Below are positions 33,928 through 43,623 of a DNA stretch of 64,000 nucleotides, piece after piece. Origin of the DNA: Treponema sp. (lineage in GTDB: Bacteria > Spirochaetota > Spirochaetia > Treponematales > Treponemataceae); contig JAFSJW010000110.1 of NCBI GenBank assembly GCA_017449265.1, positions 1 through 64,000 of the forward strand, read 5' to 3'. The translations under genes and the position numbers were made by a program. Position 1 is the first letter of the stretch, and every line of letters starts with the position of its first letter. The notes beneath the pieces were generated by a model. The model ran no database searches. It saw only the letters and a program-made list of their open reading frames with translations, and was not told where the DNA came from.

Positions 33928-34605
33928 TTAATCCTCAATCGGAGGAAGATGTAGCTTCCATTCTCCGTTGATTTTGTTGAAGTAGTAGTAAATAAGCTCG
34001 CCGTCCTCTTCCGTGATTTCGACGGCTTTTATGTATGTGTCGGATTCATAGCGAATCTCAGTTATGTTCTTTCCTCTTCGCGCAGGAATGAACACGAACT
34101 TGAAGTAATCCTCAAGAGTTCTGATTCTTAGCCCCTTGACAGGAAGCCTGTTCTGAGCTTTTGAGAGATTTTTTGGTATTGACCAGTAGTTGATTGACTC
34201 TTTGTCAATGTATTTAAGCCATTTCTTATAAGCGCGCTCTTCCATTATTACTGAAAGCTCATCGATTATTTCGAGAACATCTTTTTTGTCGTTCTTGAAA
34301 GTTTCCTCCGAAACTGCGACCGTTCCGACAGAACGCTTGTATTCTTCGTCTGCCGGCTTAGGAGGCTCTTCTTTTTTTGGCTCCTCTTTTTTTACGGGCT
34401 CTTTTTTCGGAGGTTCTTCTTTCTTTGGTTCTGGTTTGGGCGCAGGCTTTTTCGGCTCTTCCTTTTTAGGAGGCTCCGGCTTCGTTTCTGCAGTGGGACG
34501 CGCAACTTTTTTGATGCCACCAGCACTATTGATGACTGCAAATGTTGATATTGAGGAAAATAAAGCCATTATGACTGCTATTAATTTTTTAGGGAAAATT
34601 CTCAT
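33928..34605 (-). CDS. Secreted Pro/Lys/Glu-rich protein, unknown
   Basis: 225 residues. A signal peptide (about 1-22, ending STFAV) is followed by a repeated PKKEEPKK/KPEP segment (about 35-80), which would be an extended charged periplasmic spacer, and a compact C-terminal domain (about 95-225) with a helix (VLEIIDELSVIMEERAYKKWL) and several strands that resembles an NTF2-like fold by pattern only. ATG 34605 has GAGGAG upstream; the longer reading from 34641 lacks one. It lies upstream of flgF on the same strand, so a periplasmic-flagellum or cell-wall role is possible but not shown. Confidence 0.7.
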   Translation of the reverse strand: MRIFPKKLIAVIMALFSSISTFAVINSAGGIKKVARPTAETKPEPPKKEEPKKPAPKPEPKKEEPPKKEPVKKEEPKKEEPPKPADEEYKRSVGTVAVSEETFKNDKKDVLEIIDELSVIMEERAYKKWLKYIDKESINYWSIPKNLSKAQNRLPVKGLRIRTLEDYFKFVFIPARRGKNITEIRYESDTYIKAVEITEEDGELIYYYFNKINGEWKLHLPPIED

Positions 34606-34717
34606 TTTAATCTCCTCTTGCGCATACTTCTGTGCAATCATTAGTAGTTCCGCATCGATTTAGTATACACGCTTTTATAGATAAACTCAAATAAAAGGCA
34701 AATGTAACTTTTAAAAA

Positions 34718-36289
34718 TCAATCTTTTATTGATTTGTACTCATCGAACTGAGCTAGCATCTGCTCGTTTTTGTTCTTGTCCAAGATTGAAACCGTGACGC
34801 AGAACAAAAGACAAACTACAAACCCCGGTAAGATTTCGTAAAGCCCGAAAATTGGGTGGACGCTTGCGGGAATATTGTGCCATAAGATTACGGCAGTAAA
34901 TCCGCTGATAAGGCCAGCAACCGCACCTTTTGCCGTAGCACCCTTCCAGTAAAGCGCGAGAAGAATAAGCGGACCGAAAGTCGCGCCGAACCCTGCCCAT
35001 GCGTAGGAAACAAGTCCAAAAATGGAAGATGTGGGGTTGAGCGACAGGAAAAGAGCGATGAGGGCGATTATGAATACGGTGAAACGGCTTACGCTCAGAA
35101 CTTTCTTTTCGTCCGCGTTCTTGTTGATTAGTCCCTTGTAAATGTCACGGCTTACGGCACTTGAGGCTGCAAGAAGCTGAGAGTCTGCCGTTGACATTGA
35201 TGCCGCAAGAATTGCGCACAGGAAAACTCCGCCAATGAAAGCAGGGTACATCTTAAGCATTGTTGCGCTGAACACTGTTTCTGCGTCACCGAATGTTGTC
35301 ACTCCGTCAACGATGACATTCTCCGCGCCTGTTCCCAGAAGAACGCCGTGGTTCAGAAGGTAGGCCGTTCCCAGCGTTCCGATAAGGAATGTTCCGACAT
35401 ATGAGATAATCATCCATGCCGTTCCGATTCTCCGCGCTTTTTTGATTTCATAGTTTGAGCGGATTCCCATGAAGCGGACGATGATATGCGGCATTCCGAA
35501 GTAACCAAGCCCCCATGCGAGCGCAGATACAATGGACATTCCCTTGTAAGACTGGTTTCCGGCGAATGTTTTGCGGATAGTCTCTCCGAATTCGCCGGCA
35601 AGCGCGCGCATATTGAACGACTGCACCTGAGCCATTGCATCGGACGGTCCGCCCAAGGCAAATATTGCGATTGTGGTGGATACGATGAACGCCACTAAAA
35701 TCAGCGTTCCCTGAACGAAGTCCGTTGTGCAGACTGCCGTATATCCGCCTGTAATCGTATAGCAAAGAATTACGACCATTCCTATTGCAAGACCGGCATG
35801 ATAGGGAATAGCGAACACAGAGTTGAACAGTTTTGCGCAGGCTACAAGACCTGATGCCGTGTAAATAGTAAAGAAAAAAACGATGAATACAACAGATATA
35901 ATTGAAAGAACATGGGTTCTGTCCTTGAAGCGGTTCGTAAGGAACTCAGGAATCGTGATTGAGTCTCCGAACGAAATAGAGCATTTTCGGAGAGGTTTTG
36001 CAACAAAAAGCCAGTTCAGGTAAGTTCCTGCGATAAGTCCCAGCGCGGTCCAGAAAGTTTCTCGCATTCCGCCAAGGTAGCAGAGTCCCGGAAGTCCCAT
36101 CAGAAGCCAGGCTGACGAGTCTGAAGCTTCGGCAGAAAGAGCTGTGACCCACGGACCGACTTTTCGCCCGCCAAGAAAAAAGTCCGATGCGCTGTTGTTT
36201 TTTCCAGTGTTCCTGAAACCTATGTAAATCATAAATCCCAGATATAATCCAAACGCAATGATTTTTGCAATTAACATAGATGAATTCAT
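34718..36289 (-). CDS. putP: Sodium/proline symporter PutP
   Basis: Sodium:solute symporter family (SSS) transporter, 523 residues with about 13 membrane helices. Family signals: SDFFLGGRKVGPWVTALSAEASDSSAWLLMGLPG near the start, GLGYFGMPHIIVRFMGIRS in the middle and AAILAASMSTADSQLLAASSA for the sodium site. These match PutP rather than PanF or sugar symporters. ATG 36289 with GAGG upstream was chosen. It is a single gene. Confidence 0.92.
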   Translation of the reverse strand: MNSSMLIAKIIAFGLYLGFMIYIGFRNTGKNNSASDFFLGGRKVGPWVTALSAEASDSSAWLLMGLPGLCYLGGMRETFWTALGLIAGTYLNWLFVAKPLRKCSISFGDSITIPEFLTNRFKDRTHVLSIISVVFIVFFFTIYTASGLVACAKLFNSVFAIPYHAGLAIGMVVILCYTITGGYTAVCTTDFVQGTLILVAFIVSTTIAIFALGGPSDAMAQVQSFNMRALAGEFGETIRKTFAGNQSYKGMSIVSALAWGLGYFGMPHIIVRFMGIRSNYEIKKARRIGTAWMIISYVGTFLIGTLGTAYLLNHGVLLGTGAENVIVDGVTTFGDAETVFSATMLKMYPAFIGGVFLCAILAASMSTADSQLLAASSAVSRDIYKGLINKNADEKKVLSVSRFTVFIIALIALFLSLNPTSSIFGLVSYAWAGFGATFGPLILLALYWKGATAKGAVAGLISGFTAVILWHNIPASVHPIFGLYEILPGFVVCLLFCVTVSILDKNKNEQMLAQFDEYKSIKD

Positions 36290-36367
36290 ATTTAGCCTCG
36301 TTTTTTTAATTATCATAGAAATTGTAGAGAAAATTCCAATATGCTACAAGAACAAATCTAATTATTA

Positions 36368-36396
36368 TTGTCATTTTTTGAAAAAATAGCTATATT
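36368..36396 (+). promoter_or_regulatory. Promoter of the large HExxH protein, leaderless geometry
   Basis: TTGTCA (36368-36373), 17-bp spacer, TATATT (36391-36396), each 5/6. The -10 ends seven bases before the ATG at 36404, and there is no Shine-Dalgarno. Confidence 0.55.
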
Positions 36397-36403
36397 GCTT
36401 TAG

Positions 36404-39298
36404 ATGACAAAAAAGTTATTTTTGGTGAAAGCCTTTTTTTTATTATTTTTCTTTATTTTCTTGAATCCTCTTTTTCCCGTTGGCGGAAATATATTCCACG
36501 GAAAAAAACTTTCTCTAATAAAAACTGAATATTTTGATATCATATTTTCTGACGATTGCATTGTTTCGGCAAAAAAAATAGCGGCTGTTGCGGACGGATA
36601 CTACGCGGAAATATCGCAGCGGCTGGGAGTTGCTCCGTATATGCGTTTTCCCGTGGTGATAACGCGTGAAGTCGAATCTCCGAACGGATTTTTCTCGCCC
36701 GTGCCGTTCGGAACGATAGTTTTGTACGAAACTATTTTTAACAATCCTTTGGATACTTTCCCAAAGACTATTGAGGCTGTTTTCTACCACGAGCTGACAC
36801 ATGCAGTCACCTTGAACGACAAATCCCCGTTCTGGCGCGGAATGAGCTTTTTTGGTGATTTCGCCAATCCCGCGTACTTGAGCGCGTCGTATTTCTGGCT
36901 TGAGGGGGCTTCCGTCCTTTTTGAAAGCACTATGAATTCGGAGTACGAAGAAGGGCGGCTCGGAAATCCGTATTTTACCCAGCTTGTTTCTCAGGCAAAG
37001 ACAGACCATGTGCTTGGAAAGAAAAAATTTCCGTCTTGGCGCGATGTTGCAGGTGCCCGAGATATTTTCCCCGCCGGAACGGTGCGCTATGCGTTCGGAG
37101 CGTGTTTCGCCCGCTTTCTGATTGAGAGATACGGCATGGAGTCGTACCAGGCATTCTGGCACAAATGCGGAAAGTATACGACGCTTTCTTTTATCGCAGG
37201 AATTTTCAAAAAATCATACGGAGTAAATCTTGATGATGCATGGAAATCTTTTATTGACTGGGTTCCGTGCATTATCGACGATGAGGCTTTTTCCGACAGG
37301 ACTCTGTTTTCTGAAAGCCGCGCAGTCGTAAAGGCCTTGGACTCTTTTTTTGACAAAAAAAGCGGTGTGCGCAGGATTGTCTGGTTCGATTCGCGGAATT
37401 CTCGCGTAATGATTAAAGACGGCGGTGAGTCGAAAAAACTTTTTTCCGCAACTGGCATCGTAAGGCTTTCTTTTTCCGAAGACGGAAGTAAAATTGCCGT
37501 CACGCGCTCAACTTCCCGCGAAACTCCGAAGTCGGAGGCGGGAATCTACGACTTGCGAAAGAGGACTTATTCTCCCGCTCAGAAAAAAGGCGCGGCGGAG
37601 GCATTCTTCCGTGATGGCGCGCTTGATTTTATCAGCATAAAGAATCAGATTGACGAAGATGTTTTTATTCAGTCGCCGCTTTCGGTTCGGCTTGATTCTG
37701 GTGCGGAGCTTTATGCATGCATAGAAAAGCGCGGGCTTGACTGGAAAATCAGGGTGGGGGACAGTTCTTTTTCAATCGGTGACAAGCGCATAATTCAGAA
37801 TTTGCATTTTGAGCAGGAAAATTCTGAGTCCGTTTCGTTCTGTTTCAGCTGGGCTGACATTATCGGACTTGAGGGCGTTTCAAAAATTGGTAGGATTGTC
37901 GTAAATCTCAGTGATTTTTCAGCCCATGTGTATTTGCAGAACAAAAACGGTTTTTCGGGTTTCCTGAATGTAGTTCCTTCAGGAACAGCTGAGAACAATA
38001 CTGATTTTTTTGTTGTTGCCGCAGAGTATGAGGCAAATCCGCTTTACAAGGTTTCTTTCGCACCTGATGATTTTGATGAGATTGAACTTTCGCCGTTCGT
38101 TCCTACAATTGAAGAAAAAGAGCAGACCGAGCTTTTAGCGGAGGCTGGGGACTTTTCATTTTCGATTCAGCCATACTCGCGTTTTTCGTATGCATTGAAA
38201 GGTACTAAACTCCCTTTCAGTCTTGTTCCTTCCGTGAGCAACGAATTTGAGATTGAGGGCGTGGCTTTCCTTGGAGCGTCATACCTGATTGCCTCCCCCT
38301 GGCTGAACAATTTTTTCCTTGCCTCCGGAGGCTTTGATCCGTTCGAAAAAAACGGGGGCGGTCTTCTCGGCTTGTACGGATTCGATTCTTCCGTAAATTA
38401 CCTGCTTTTGGGTACGCTTCTTTTTAATTCTGATGGATTCATGCAGACTTACGAAAAGTATTCGTTGTCCGCGTACTTGTTCCGTGGTCTTATTTCTTCT
38501 TTTCAGGTTGGCATTGACGGTGATTTCTTTTACGGAAGCCAGAAAGACCGCAACATAACTGTTTACGAATCTTCATTTACCAGGTCAGGAAAATTAGTTT
38601 CAAGAAAAACTGAGGTAAAAAAGCATGAAACGGGCGTTTTCCTAAAATCAGAGGCGTATCTTCAGTTTTCAAATGTGCATAAAGCGGGGCCAGGCGTTAA
38701 TGATTATCTTGGATTCTTTTTCAGACCGTTTTTTGATATTGATTACAAAAATTTTGAATCAACGCTGGTGGAGAAAAACGAAAAATTCTATTCTGCCGAA
38801 AGAAAATATCTGAATTTTGGCGGAACTATCGGCGCAAGGCTTCCTGGCATTCCCGCAGGACCGCTCGGAACTCTTTTTCCGATACGCTTGCAGGCGACTC
38901 TTTTCCCATCCGATGAGTATGTCCTGAGTGCGTTTGCAAATGTTACGCTTCTTTCCGTGGAAATACAGAAAGGAATCCCCGCATTGTCGCTTTATGCAAC
39001 AAGGGCGGTAATATCCGCAAGCTATTCGAGTTATTTCTCGCACTATTGCTATGACAATTTTGAAATAAAGCGTACATTCGATATTATCGGAGACCTGACA
39101 TACAGTCACTATTCGGACATAGCTACGATTGGGGCGTGCCTCATCCTGAACCCGAACACAGGTGCGCTCGCAGATCCAACGCTCCAGTTTTCGCTTGAGG
39201 CGTTATTCAACTATTATCCTAATTCTAATGATGAACGATGGAGCATTGATTTGATTTTTGGCATACTGAATTTCTCAAAAAGAAAAACCTTCAAGTGA
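36404..39298 (+). CDS. Large exported HExxH metallopeptidase-like protein with C-terminal beta-barrel-like region
   Basis: 964 residues. A signal peptide (about 1-26) precedes a gluzincin-like domain (about 35-300) with the zinc motif HELTH at 129-133 and a plausible third ligand E167 in WLEGASVLFES. A beta-propeller-like segment (about 310-580) follows (FSEDGSKIAVTRS is PD40-like), and from about 600 on come amphipathic strands, FLASGGFDPFEKNGGG to the end, which look like an outer-membrane barrel. The fusion of a peptidase MA-type domain to a barrel is uncommon. Function is not known; it may process surface proteins or act as an adhesin-like scaffold. The ATG has no ribosome site. Confidence 0.72.
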   Translation: MTKKLFLVKAFFLLFFFIFLNPLFPVGGNIFHGKKLSLIKTEYFDIIFSDDCIVSAKKIAAVADGYYAEISQRLGVAPYMRFPVVITREVESPNGFFSPVPFGTIVLYETIFNNPLDTFPKTIEAVFYHELTHAVTLNDKSPFWRGMSFFGDFANPAYLSASYFWLEGASVLFESTMNSEYEEGRLGNPYFTQLVSQAKTDHVLGKKKFPSWRDVAGARDIFPAGTVRYAFGACFARFLIERYGMESYQAFWHKCGKYTTLSFIAGIFKKSYGVNLDDAWKSFIDWVPCIIDDEAFSDRTLFSESRAVVKALDSFFDKKSGVRRIVWFDSRNSRVMIKDGGESKKLFSATGIVRLSFSEDGSKIAVTRSTSRETPKSEAGIYDLRKRTYSPAQKKGAAEAFFRDGALDFISIKNQIDEDVFIQSPLSVRLDSGAELYACIEKRGLDWKIRVGDSSFSIGDKRIIQNLHFEQENSESVSFCFSWADIIGLEGVSKIGRIVVNLSDFSAHVYLQNKNGFSGFLNVVPSGTAENNTDFFVVAAEYEANPLYKVSFAPDDFDEIELSPFVPTIEEKEQTELLAEAGDFSFSIQPYSRFSYALKGTKLPFSLVPSVSNEFEIEGVAFLGASYLIASPWLNNFFLASGGFDPFEKNGGGLLGLYGFDSSVNYLLLGTLLFNSDGFMQTYEKYSLSAYLFRGLISSFQVGIDGDFFYGSQKDRNITVYESSFTRSGKLVSRKTEVKKHETGVFLKSEAYLQFSNVHKAGPGVNDYLGFFFRPFFDIDYKNFESTLVEKNEKFYSAERKYLNFGGTIGARLPGIPAGPLGTLFPIRLQATLFPSDEYVLSAFANVTLLSVEIQKGIPALSLYATRAVISASYSSYFSHYCYDNFEIKRTFDIIGDLTYSHYSDIATIGACLILNPNTGALADPTLQFSLEALFNYYPNSNDERWSIDLIFGILNFSKRKTFK

Positions 39299-39317
39299 CA
39301 AGTTTGATTATTTAGTT

Positions 39318-39345
39318 TAAGATTCTAAAAAAGACTTACCGATAT
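39318..39345 (+). promoter_or_regulatory. Sigma-28-like promoter of flbB-fliK-flgD-flgE
   Basis: TAAGATTC at 39318-39325 (5/8 to TAAAGTTT), a 12-bp spacer and ACCGATAT at 39338-39345 (6/8 to GCCGATAA), 32 bp before the flbB start. The -10 and flank (CCGATATTAAAA) resemble the element upstream of flbD. Confidence 0.45.
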
Positions 39346-39377
39346 TAAAATATAAATCTATCTTGAGGGGATATTTT

Positions 39378-40010
39378 ATGGCTCGTGGAAATGGTGGAGT
39401 TGGAAAATCGATAGCACTTTTGCTTCTTATCATAATCCTGATTTTTGGCGGAATGTTCTGGTTCAGTTACCTTGGAATCATGAAACCAAGCAAAGTATTT
39501 GCGCCTGTGTACAAGGTTCTTCACCTTGATCCGCAGACTTCAAAATCATCAACAAAATCAAAGCCTCTTACAGCAGACCTTGAGGAAGACCGATTCGCAA
39601 AAAGGATTGAGGCCCTCAATATCCGTGAGGAAACTCTGAACAAGCGTGAGGAAGATGTGGCAAAATCAGAGGGGCAGAACGAGGCAATTGCCAAAGAGCT
39701 TGAGGAAAGAAAAAAATCTCAGGACGAGCGTGAAAAAACATTCAACAATCAGGTGAAAAAGTACGATGATAGAAATGTAAACATCGAACAAATTGTGTCG
39801 TACTTGAACAGTCAGCCGCCGAAAACTGTAGTAGACCAGCTTGTGGCAATGGATGATCAGGACATCATCGACATCCTGCGCAAGGCTGACGAGCTTGCAG
39901 AGGCAAACAGGACTACATCAATGTCATCTGTATGGCTTATGTATTTCCCTGCCGAGAGAGCCGCTGAAGTTCAGAGGAAGATGGCGAACAAGCCTGTTTC
40001 TTTGGACTAA
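39378..40010 (+). CDS. flbB: Flagellar collar/MotE-like protein FlbB
   Basis: 210-residue protein with one membrane helix (about 10-32), a coiled coil of charged heptads (about 65-130) and a C-terminal MgtE-N/MotE-like domain (about 135-205; KTVVDQLVAMDDQDIIDILRKADE). In Borrelia the corresponding gene flbB encodes a base component of the periplasmic collar that supports stators. The gene order flbB-fliK-flgD-flgE supports this call. ATG 39378 has GAGGGG upstream; the TTG at 39363 is less likely. Confidence 0.82.
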   Translation: MARGNGGVGKSIALLLLIIILIFGGMFWFSYLGIMKPSKVFAPVYKVLHLDPQTSKSSTKSKPLTADLEEDRFAKRIEALNIREETLNKREEDVAKSEGQNEAIAKELEERKKSQDEREKTFNNQVKKYDDRNVNIEQIVSYLNSQPPKTVVDQLVAMDDQDIIDILRKADELAEANRTTSMSSVWLMYFPAERAAEVQRKMANKPVSLD

Positions 40011-40052
40011 GATAAGAGTATGACTTTCATGATGTTTTGGAGGTCATACGAA

Positions 40053-41498
40053 ATGAACCCTATTCAGTTGCAGCTTCAGTCGGAGGCTGCCCTACCGCAG
40101 AATCAGCTGAAAGATGCTGGCAGAACCGAAAAATCTTCGGCTCTTTCGTTCGAGTCGGAGCTTAACAAGGCGAGTGAAGAGGCTTCTAAAAGAAGCGAAA
40201 AGCCTGAGCAAGTTTCTGGTGCGAGCGTGTCAGAAAGGCCTGAGGATGTCGATGGCGAAAAAATCGCTAAGAATATGCCAAAGAAAGATTCGGAAGCTGA
40301 GGATTCAGAGAATAAGGCAGAGGATATTTCCGGGAAAATCCAGCAGATTCAGATTTCTTCCGAGAACCAGCGCAAGGAAGTTCCTACGGAGCTTCCAAAA
40401 GCATACGAGGATTTTGTCGTGGATTTTGATAAGTCCTGCGATTCAAACGCAGAGCTGCTTGTTTCTTCAAAACTTCTGAAAGAAGCCCAAGTCTCAGAGG
40501 AAAACTTCGATTTCGATGTTTCTGAGATTGATATGGAAGAAATCCTTTCAAAAGCGAAAATCATTGACGAAAAGTCTGAGAAATCGGCGAATATGGCCGA
40601 GAGCGAGGTTAAAAACATCCAGAGCCTTGCAAAATCAGAGCTTGGGTTGGATGAGGTCGCTCTGAGTGAAATTGATTTGAGTGCCGGCGAGCTAAAAATG
40701 CCTTTCGCAGAGAACACTTCCGAGGCTTCTGTTTTTTCAGGGGCTTTTGACGGCGTGAAAGTCGCTCAGAAAAATCCAGAGGCCGCGGAAAAAGATAATA
40801 AATCCGATAAGCTCTCAAAACTTACCGTCCATGATTTAAGGACGAAAAAGCCTTCAAAAACCGATGTCCCGAGCGACAAGGCCGTTCAGAAAACAGAGTC
40901 CGCAAAAACGGACATGAAAATTACTCAGCAGGTTTCGGACAATAATTCAGTTCAGATGTCAATAGAACTTGCGTCAAAAACTTCAGCGGAGCAGAACATT
41001 ACTTCTTCTTCATCTCAGGCCGCAGGCTCAAACGGCTCCACTTTCCAGGCAATGCTTTCTAACGCTGTTCAGGCGAACGCTCCTGAAATCGTCAAGATGG
41101 GTAACATTGTTCTGAAAGACAAGAATTCAGGTTCAATCAATCTTATTCTGAAACCTGAAAATCTTGGCAGCGTGAAGATAAGCCTTAATCTCAGCGACAA
41201 ACTTATTTCAGGTCAGATTACGGTTTCTTCCAGAGAAGCTATGGATGCTTTCCGCGATAGCATAGAGTCAATAAGGCAGGCGTTTGTAGACGGTGGCTTT
41301 GAGACGGGAGCTTTTGATTTGAATTTCAGTCAGGAAGGCGGATTTGCCCAGAATGCAAATGACGGCGGAAACAGGGATTTCGCAAATCAGATTTCTGGCG
41401 GAAAGAAATACGGTGAGTTGGTTTCGGATTTGAGCGGAAGTTCGGAAGCTGGTTCTTTCGGAAACTTTTCTGACAGTTCCGTGAATATTGTTGCTTAG
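40053..41498 (+). CDS. fliK: Flagellar hook-length control protein FliK (FlbC-like)
   Basis: 481-residue secreted ruler protein. The N-terminal 330 residues are Ser/Glu/Lys-rich and low in complexity. The C-terminal FliK domain (about 355-440) is clear: GSINLILKPENLGSVKISLNLSDKLISGQITVSS and AMDAFRDSIESIRQAFVDGGFETG. FliK measures hook length and triggers the FlhB switch. ATG 40053 is preceded by GGAGG at 40039-40043. It is followed by a hairpin and then by flgD. Confidence 0.9.
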   Translation: MNPIQLQLQSEAALPQNQLKDAGRTEKSSALSFESELNKASEEASKRSEKPEQVSGASVSERPEDVDGEKIAKNMPKKDSEAEDSENKAEDISGKIQQIQISSENQRKEVPTELPKAYEDFVVDFDKSCDSNAELLVSSKLLKEAQVSEENFDFDVSEIDMEEILSKAKIIDEKSEKSANMAESEVKNIQSLAKSELGLDEVALSEIDLSAGELKMPFAENTSEASVFSGAFDGVKVAQKNPEAAEKDNKSDKLSKLTVHDLRTKKPSKTDVPSDKAVQKTESAKTDMKITQQVSDNNSVQMSIELASKTSAEQNITSSSSQAAGSNGSTFQAMLSNAVQANAPEIVKMGNIVLKDKNSGSINLILKPENLGSVKISLNLSDKLISGQITVSSREAMDAFRDSIESIRQAFVDGGFETGAFDLNFSQEGGFAQNANDGGNRDFANQISGGKKYGELVSDLSGSSEAGSFGNFSDSSVNIVA

Positions 41499-41509
41499 GG
41501 TCAGTAATT

Positions 41510-41545
41510 GGGCAGCGGAAAAAAAACTGTTTTTTAGAGCTGCCC
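41510..41545. terminator. Hairpin after fliK
   Basis: GGGCAGC (41510-41516) and GCTGCCC (41539-41545) pair, with an inner A6/T6 stem. Only a short TT follows, so a full terminator is uncertain; it may reduce read-through to flgD or stabilise the mRNA end. Confidence 0.45.
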
Positions 41546-41642
41546 TTAAGATTAAAAAACAACATTCCGAAAATTAAGGTATGTGAATACAGCTGCTGGG
41601 AAACTGGAATTTCCGGGCAGGTCTAATAAACAGGAGTTGGGC

Positions 41643-42083
41643 ATGAATATAAATACAACGATGAGTGCTTCAGAAAAGTTTCAGTTGGACACGACTGTTG
41701 ATATGTTCAATAAACAGCTTAATGCAAATGGACGCCAGCCGAGCCACGAGCTTGGAAAAGATGACTTTTTGAAGATTCTGATTGCGCAGATGTCGAACCA
41801 GGATCCGACTTCTCCATTGGAGAACACAGAATTCATCGCGCAAATGGCGCAGTTCTCTTCTCTGGAGCAGATGACCAACATGAGCAAGAGCTTTGAGCGA
41901 CTTACAACGATGATTAATACGACTGAGGCTCAGAGCACTTTGGGACGCATCGTTGATATCGACCTTGGTGATACTGTGACGCAAGGTGTTGTCGAGGCAA
42001 CGACGAGGGGCGAGAATCCTCAGGTGAAGGTGAACGGAATGTTCTACGACATGAACAAAGTCAAGGCTGTTTACGGCTTCTAA
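41643..42083 (+). CDS. flgD: Flagellar hook-cap/hook assembly protein FlgD
   Basis: Hook scaffolding protein that caps the growing hook. The 146-residue protein contains the FlgD signature [43 protein letters not shown]. It is short compared with enterobacterial FlgD because it lacks the C-terminal Ig-like domains, as is usual in spirochaetes. ATG 41643 has AGGAG at the right distance; the in-frame upstream ATG at 41583 does not. Confidence 0.93.
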   Translation: MNINTTMSASEKFQLDTTVDMFNKQLNANGRQPSHELGKDDFLKILIAQMSNQDPTSPLENTEFIAQMAQFSSLEQMTNMSKSFERLTTMINTTEAQSTLGRIVDIDLGDTVTQGVVEATTRGENPQVKVNGMFYDMNKVKAVYGF

Positions 42084-42109
42084 TAGATTGCAAAAAAGAG
42101 GGTAGCGAT

Positions 42110-43501
42110 ATGATGAGATCACTTTATTCTGGCGTTTCTGGTTTGCAGAATCACCAGACACGAATGGATGTCATTGGAAACAATGTTTCCAATGTAAATA
42201 CTACTGGTTTTAAGCGTGGCCGCGTTAATTTCCAGGATATGATAAGCCAGCAGCTTCAGGGCGCGGCAAAACCAACAGAGGAGAAGGGTGGTGTAAACCC
42301 TAAGGAAGTTGGTCTTGGAATGACGGTCGCCGCAATCGACACTGTTTTCACTCAGGGAAACTTGCAGTCAACCGGAATCTCAACTGATATTGCGATTCAG
42401 GGAAACGGCTTCTTTATTGAGAAGAACGGCGAGAACAGCCTTTACACTCGTGCCGGCGCGTTCGGCGTCGATAAGGACGGAACTCTCGTAAATCCTGCCA
42501 ATGGATACAAAGTTCAGGGATGGATGGCGCGAGAGCTTAACGGAGAGATGGTAGTCCAGACGGCTGCGACACCAACTGACCTTACGATTCCTGTAGGCTC
42601 TAAGGACCCTGCAAAGGCTACTCAGAATGTAAAATTCGCGTGTAACCTGAACAAGAACACTCCTGAGATTCAGGAAGGAGCGACTGAGGCTGAAATCGCC
42701 AAGGGAACTTGGAACACTGAGTTCAAAGTTTATGATTCGTTCGGAAACCAGCATATGCTTTCAGTGAATTTCACGCGCGTAACCGGACAGCCGAACCAGT
42801 GGAGGGCTCATGTTCAGGTTGACCCTGAAAACGCAGAGTTCACTCAGACTAGAATCGGACTTGGAACTACGGACGGTGTTGAGGACACATTCATTGTTCA
42901 GTTCGACAACACTGGAACACTTCAGTCTGTTACAGACTCTGCGGGAAATGTTTCAAACCCGGAGGGCGAGATTATCCTTCAGGCTTCATTCACAGTTCCT
43001 GATTCAAACCCGGATGCTGACGGAAACCCATACCGCCAGACAATGAATATCAGCATGGGAACAATCGGAAGCCAGATTAACACCGTAACACAGAGCGCGT
43101 CACAAAGCTCAACAAAAGCTTTCTCTCAGGACGGCTACACGATGGGCTACCTTGAGAATTTCAAGATTGACTCAACAGGTACTATTACGGGCGTTTACTC
43201 AAACGGAACGAACCGCACTATCGGTCAGCTTGCTATGGCAACATTCACAAACCAGAGCGGTCTTGAGAAAGCCGGCGACACTAACTTCAAGGAAAGCATC
43301 AACTCTGGAATTGCAAATATCGGCGTGAGCGGCGTTGCCGGAAAAGGTACGCTTCTTGCGGGCGCGTTGGAAATGTCAAATGTTGACCTTACCGAGCAGT
43401 TTACTGATATGATTGTGACTCAGCGCGGTTTCCAAGCCAACTCTAAGACAATCACAACGGCAGACACTCTCCTTGAGACTGTCTTGAGCCTTAAACGCTA
43501 A
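42110..43501 (+). CDS. flgE: Flagellar hook protein FlgE with lysinoalanine cross-link residues
   Basis: Structural hook subunit, 463 residues. The N-terminal rod motif ([32 protein letters not shown]), the D1/D2 domains and the C-terminal [30 protein letters not shown] are complete. Counting from the ATG, K165 and C178 are present at the positions that in T. denticola FlgE form the lysinoalanine cross-link between neighbouring subunits; this modification stiffens spirochaete hooks. It is the last gene of the flbB block and is followed by a terminator. Confidence 0.96.
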   Translation: MMRSLYSGVSGLQNHQTRMDVIGNNVSNVNTTGFKRGRVNFQDMISQQLQGAAKPTEEKGGVNPKEVGLGMTVAAIDTVFTQGNLQSTGISTDIAIQGNGFFIEKNGENSLYTRAGAFGVDKDGTLVNPANGYKVQGWMARELNGEMVVQTAATPTDLTIPVGSKDPAKATQNVKFACNLNKNTPEIQEGATEAEIAKGTWNTEFKVYDSFGNQHMLSVNFTRVTGQPNQWRAHVQVDPENAEFTQTRIGLGTTDGVEDTFIVQFDNTGTLQSVTDSAGNVSNPEGEIILQASFTVPDSNPDADGNPYRQTMNISMGTIGSQINTVTQSASQSSTKAFSQDGYTMGYLENFKIDSTGTITGVYSNGTNRTIGQLAMATFTNQSGLEKAGDTNFKESINSGIANIGVSGVAGKGTLLAGALEMSNVDLTEQFTDMIVTQRGFQANSKTITTADTLLETVLSLKR

Positions 43502-43575
43502 TAAATGATGATAAAGGCTTTCGCTTACAGCCTGCATCATATTTGACCTCCTTATAAAAAACAAAATATTTTTGA

Positions 43576-43609
43576 CCTGCCAGAAACTATTTTCTGACAG
43601 GTTTTTTTT
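43576..43609 (+). terminator. Rho-independent terminator after flgE
   Basis: CCTGCCAGAAA (43576-43586) pairs with TTTCTGACAGG (43591-43601), one internal mismatch, followed by eight T residues (43602-43609). Confidence 0.85.
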
Positions 43610-43623
43610 ATGAATACGGTATT

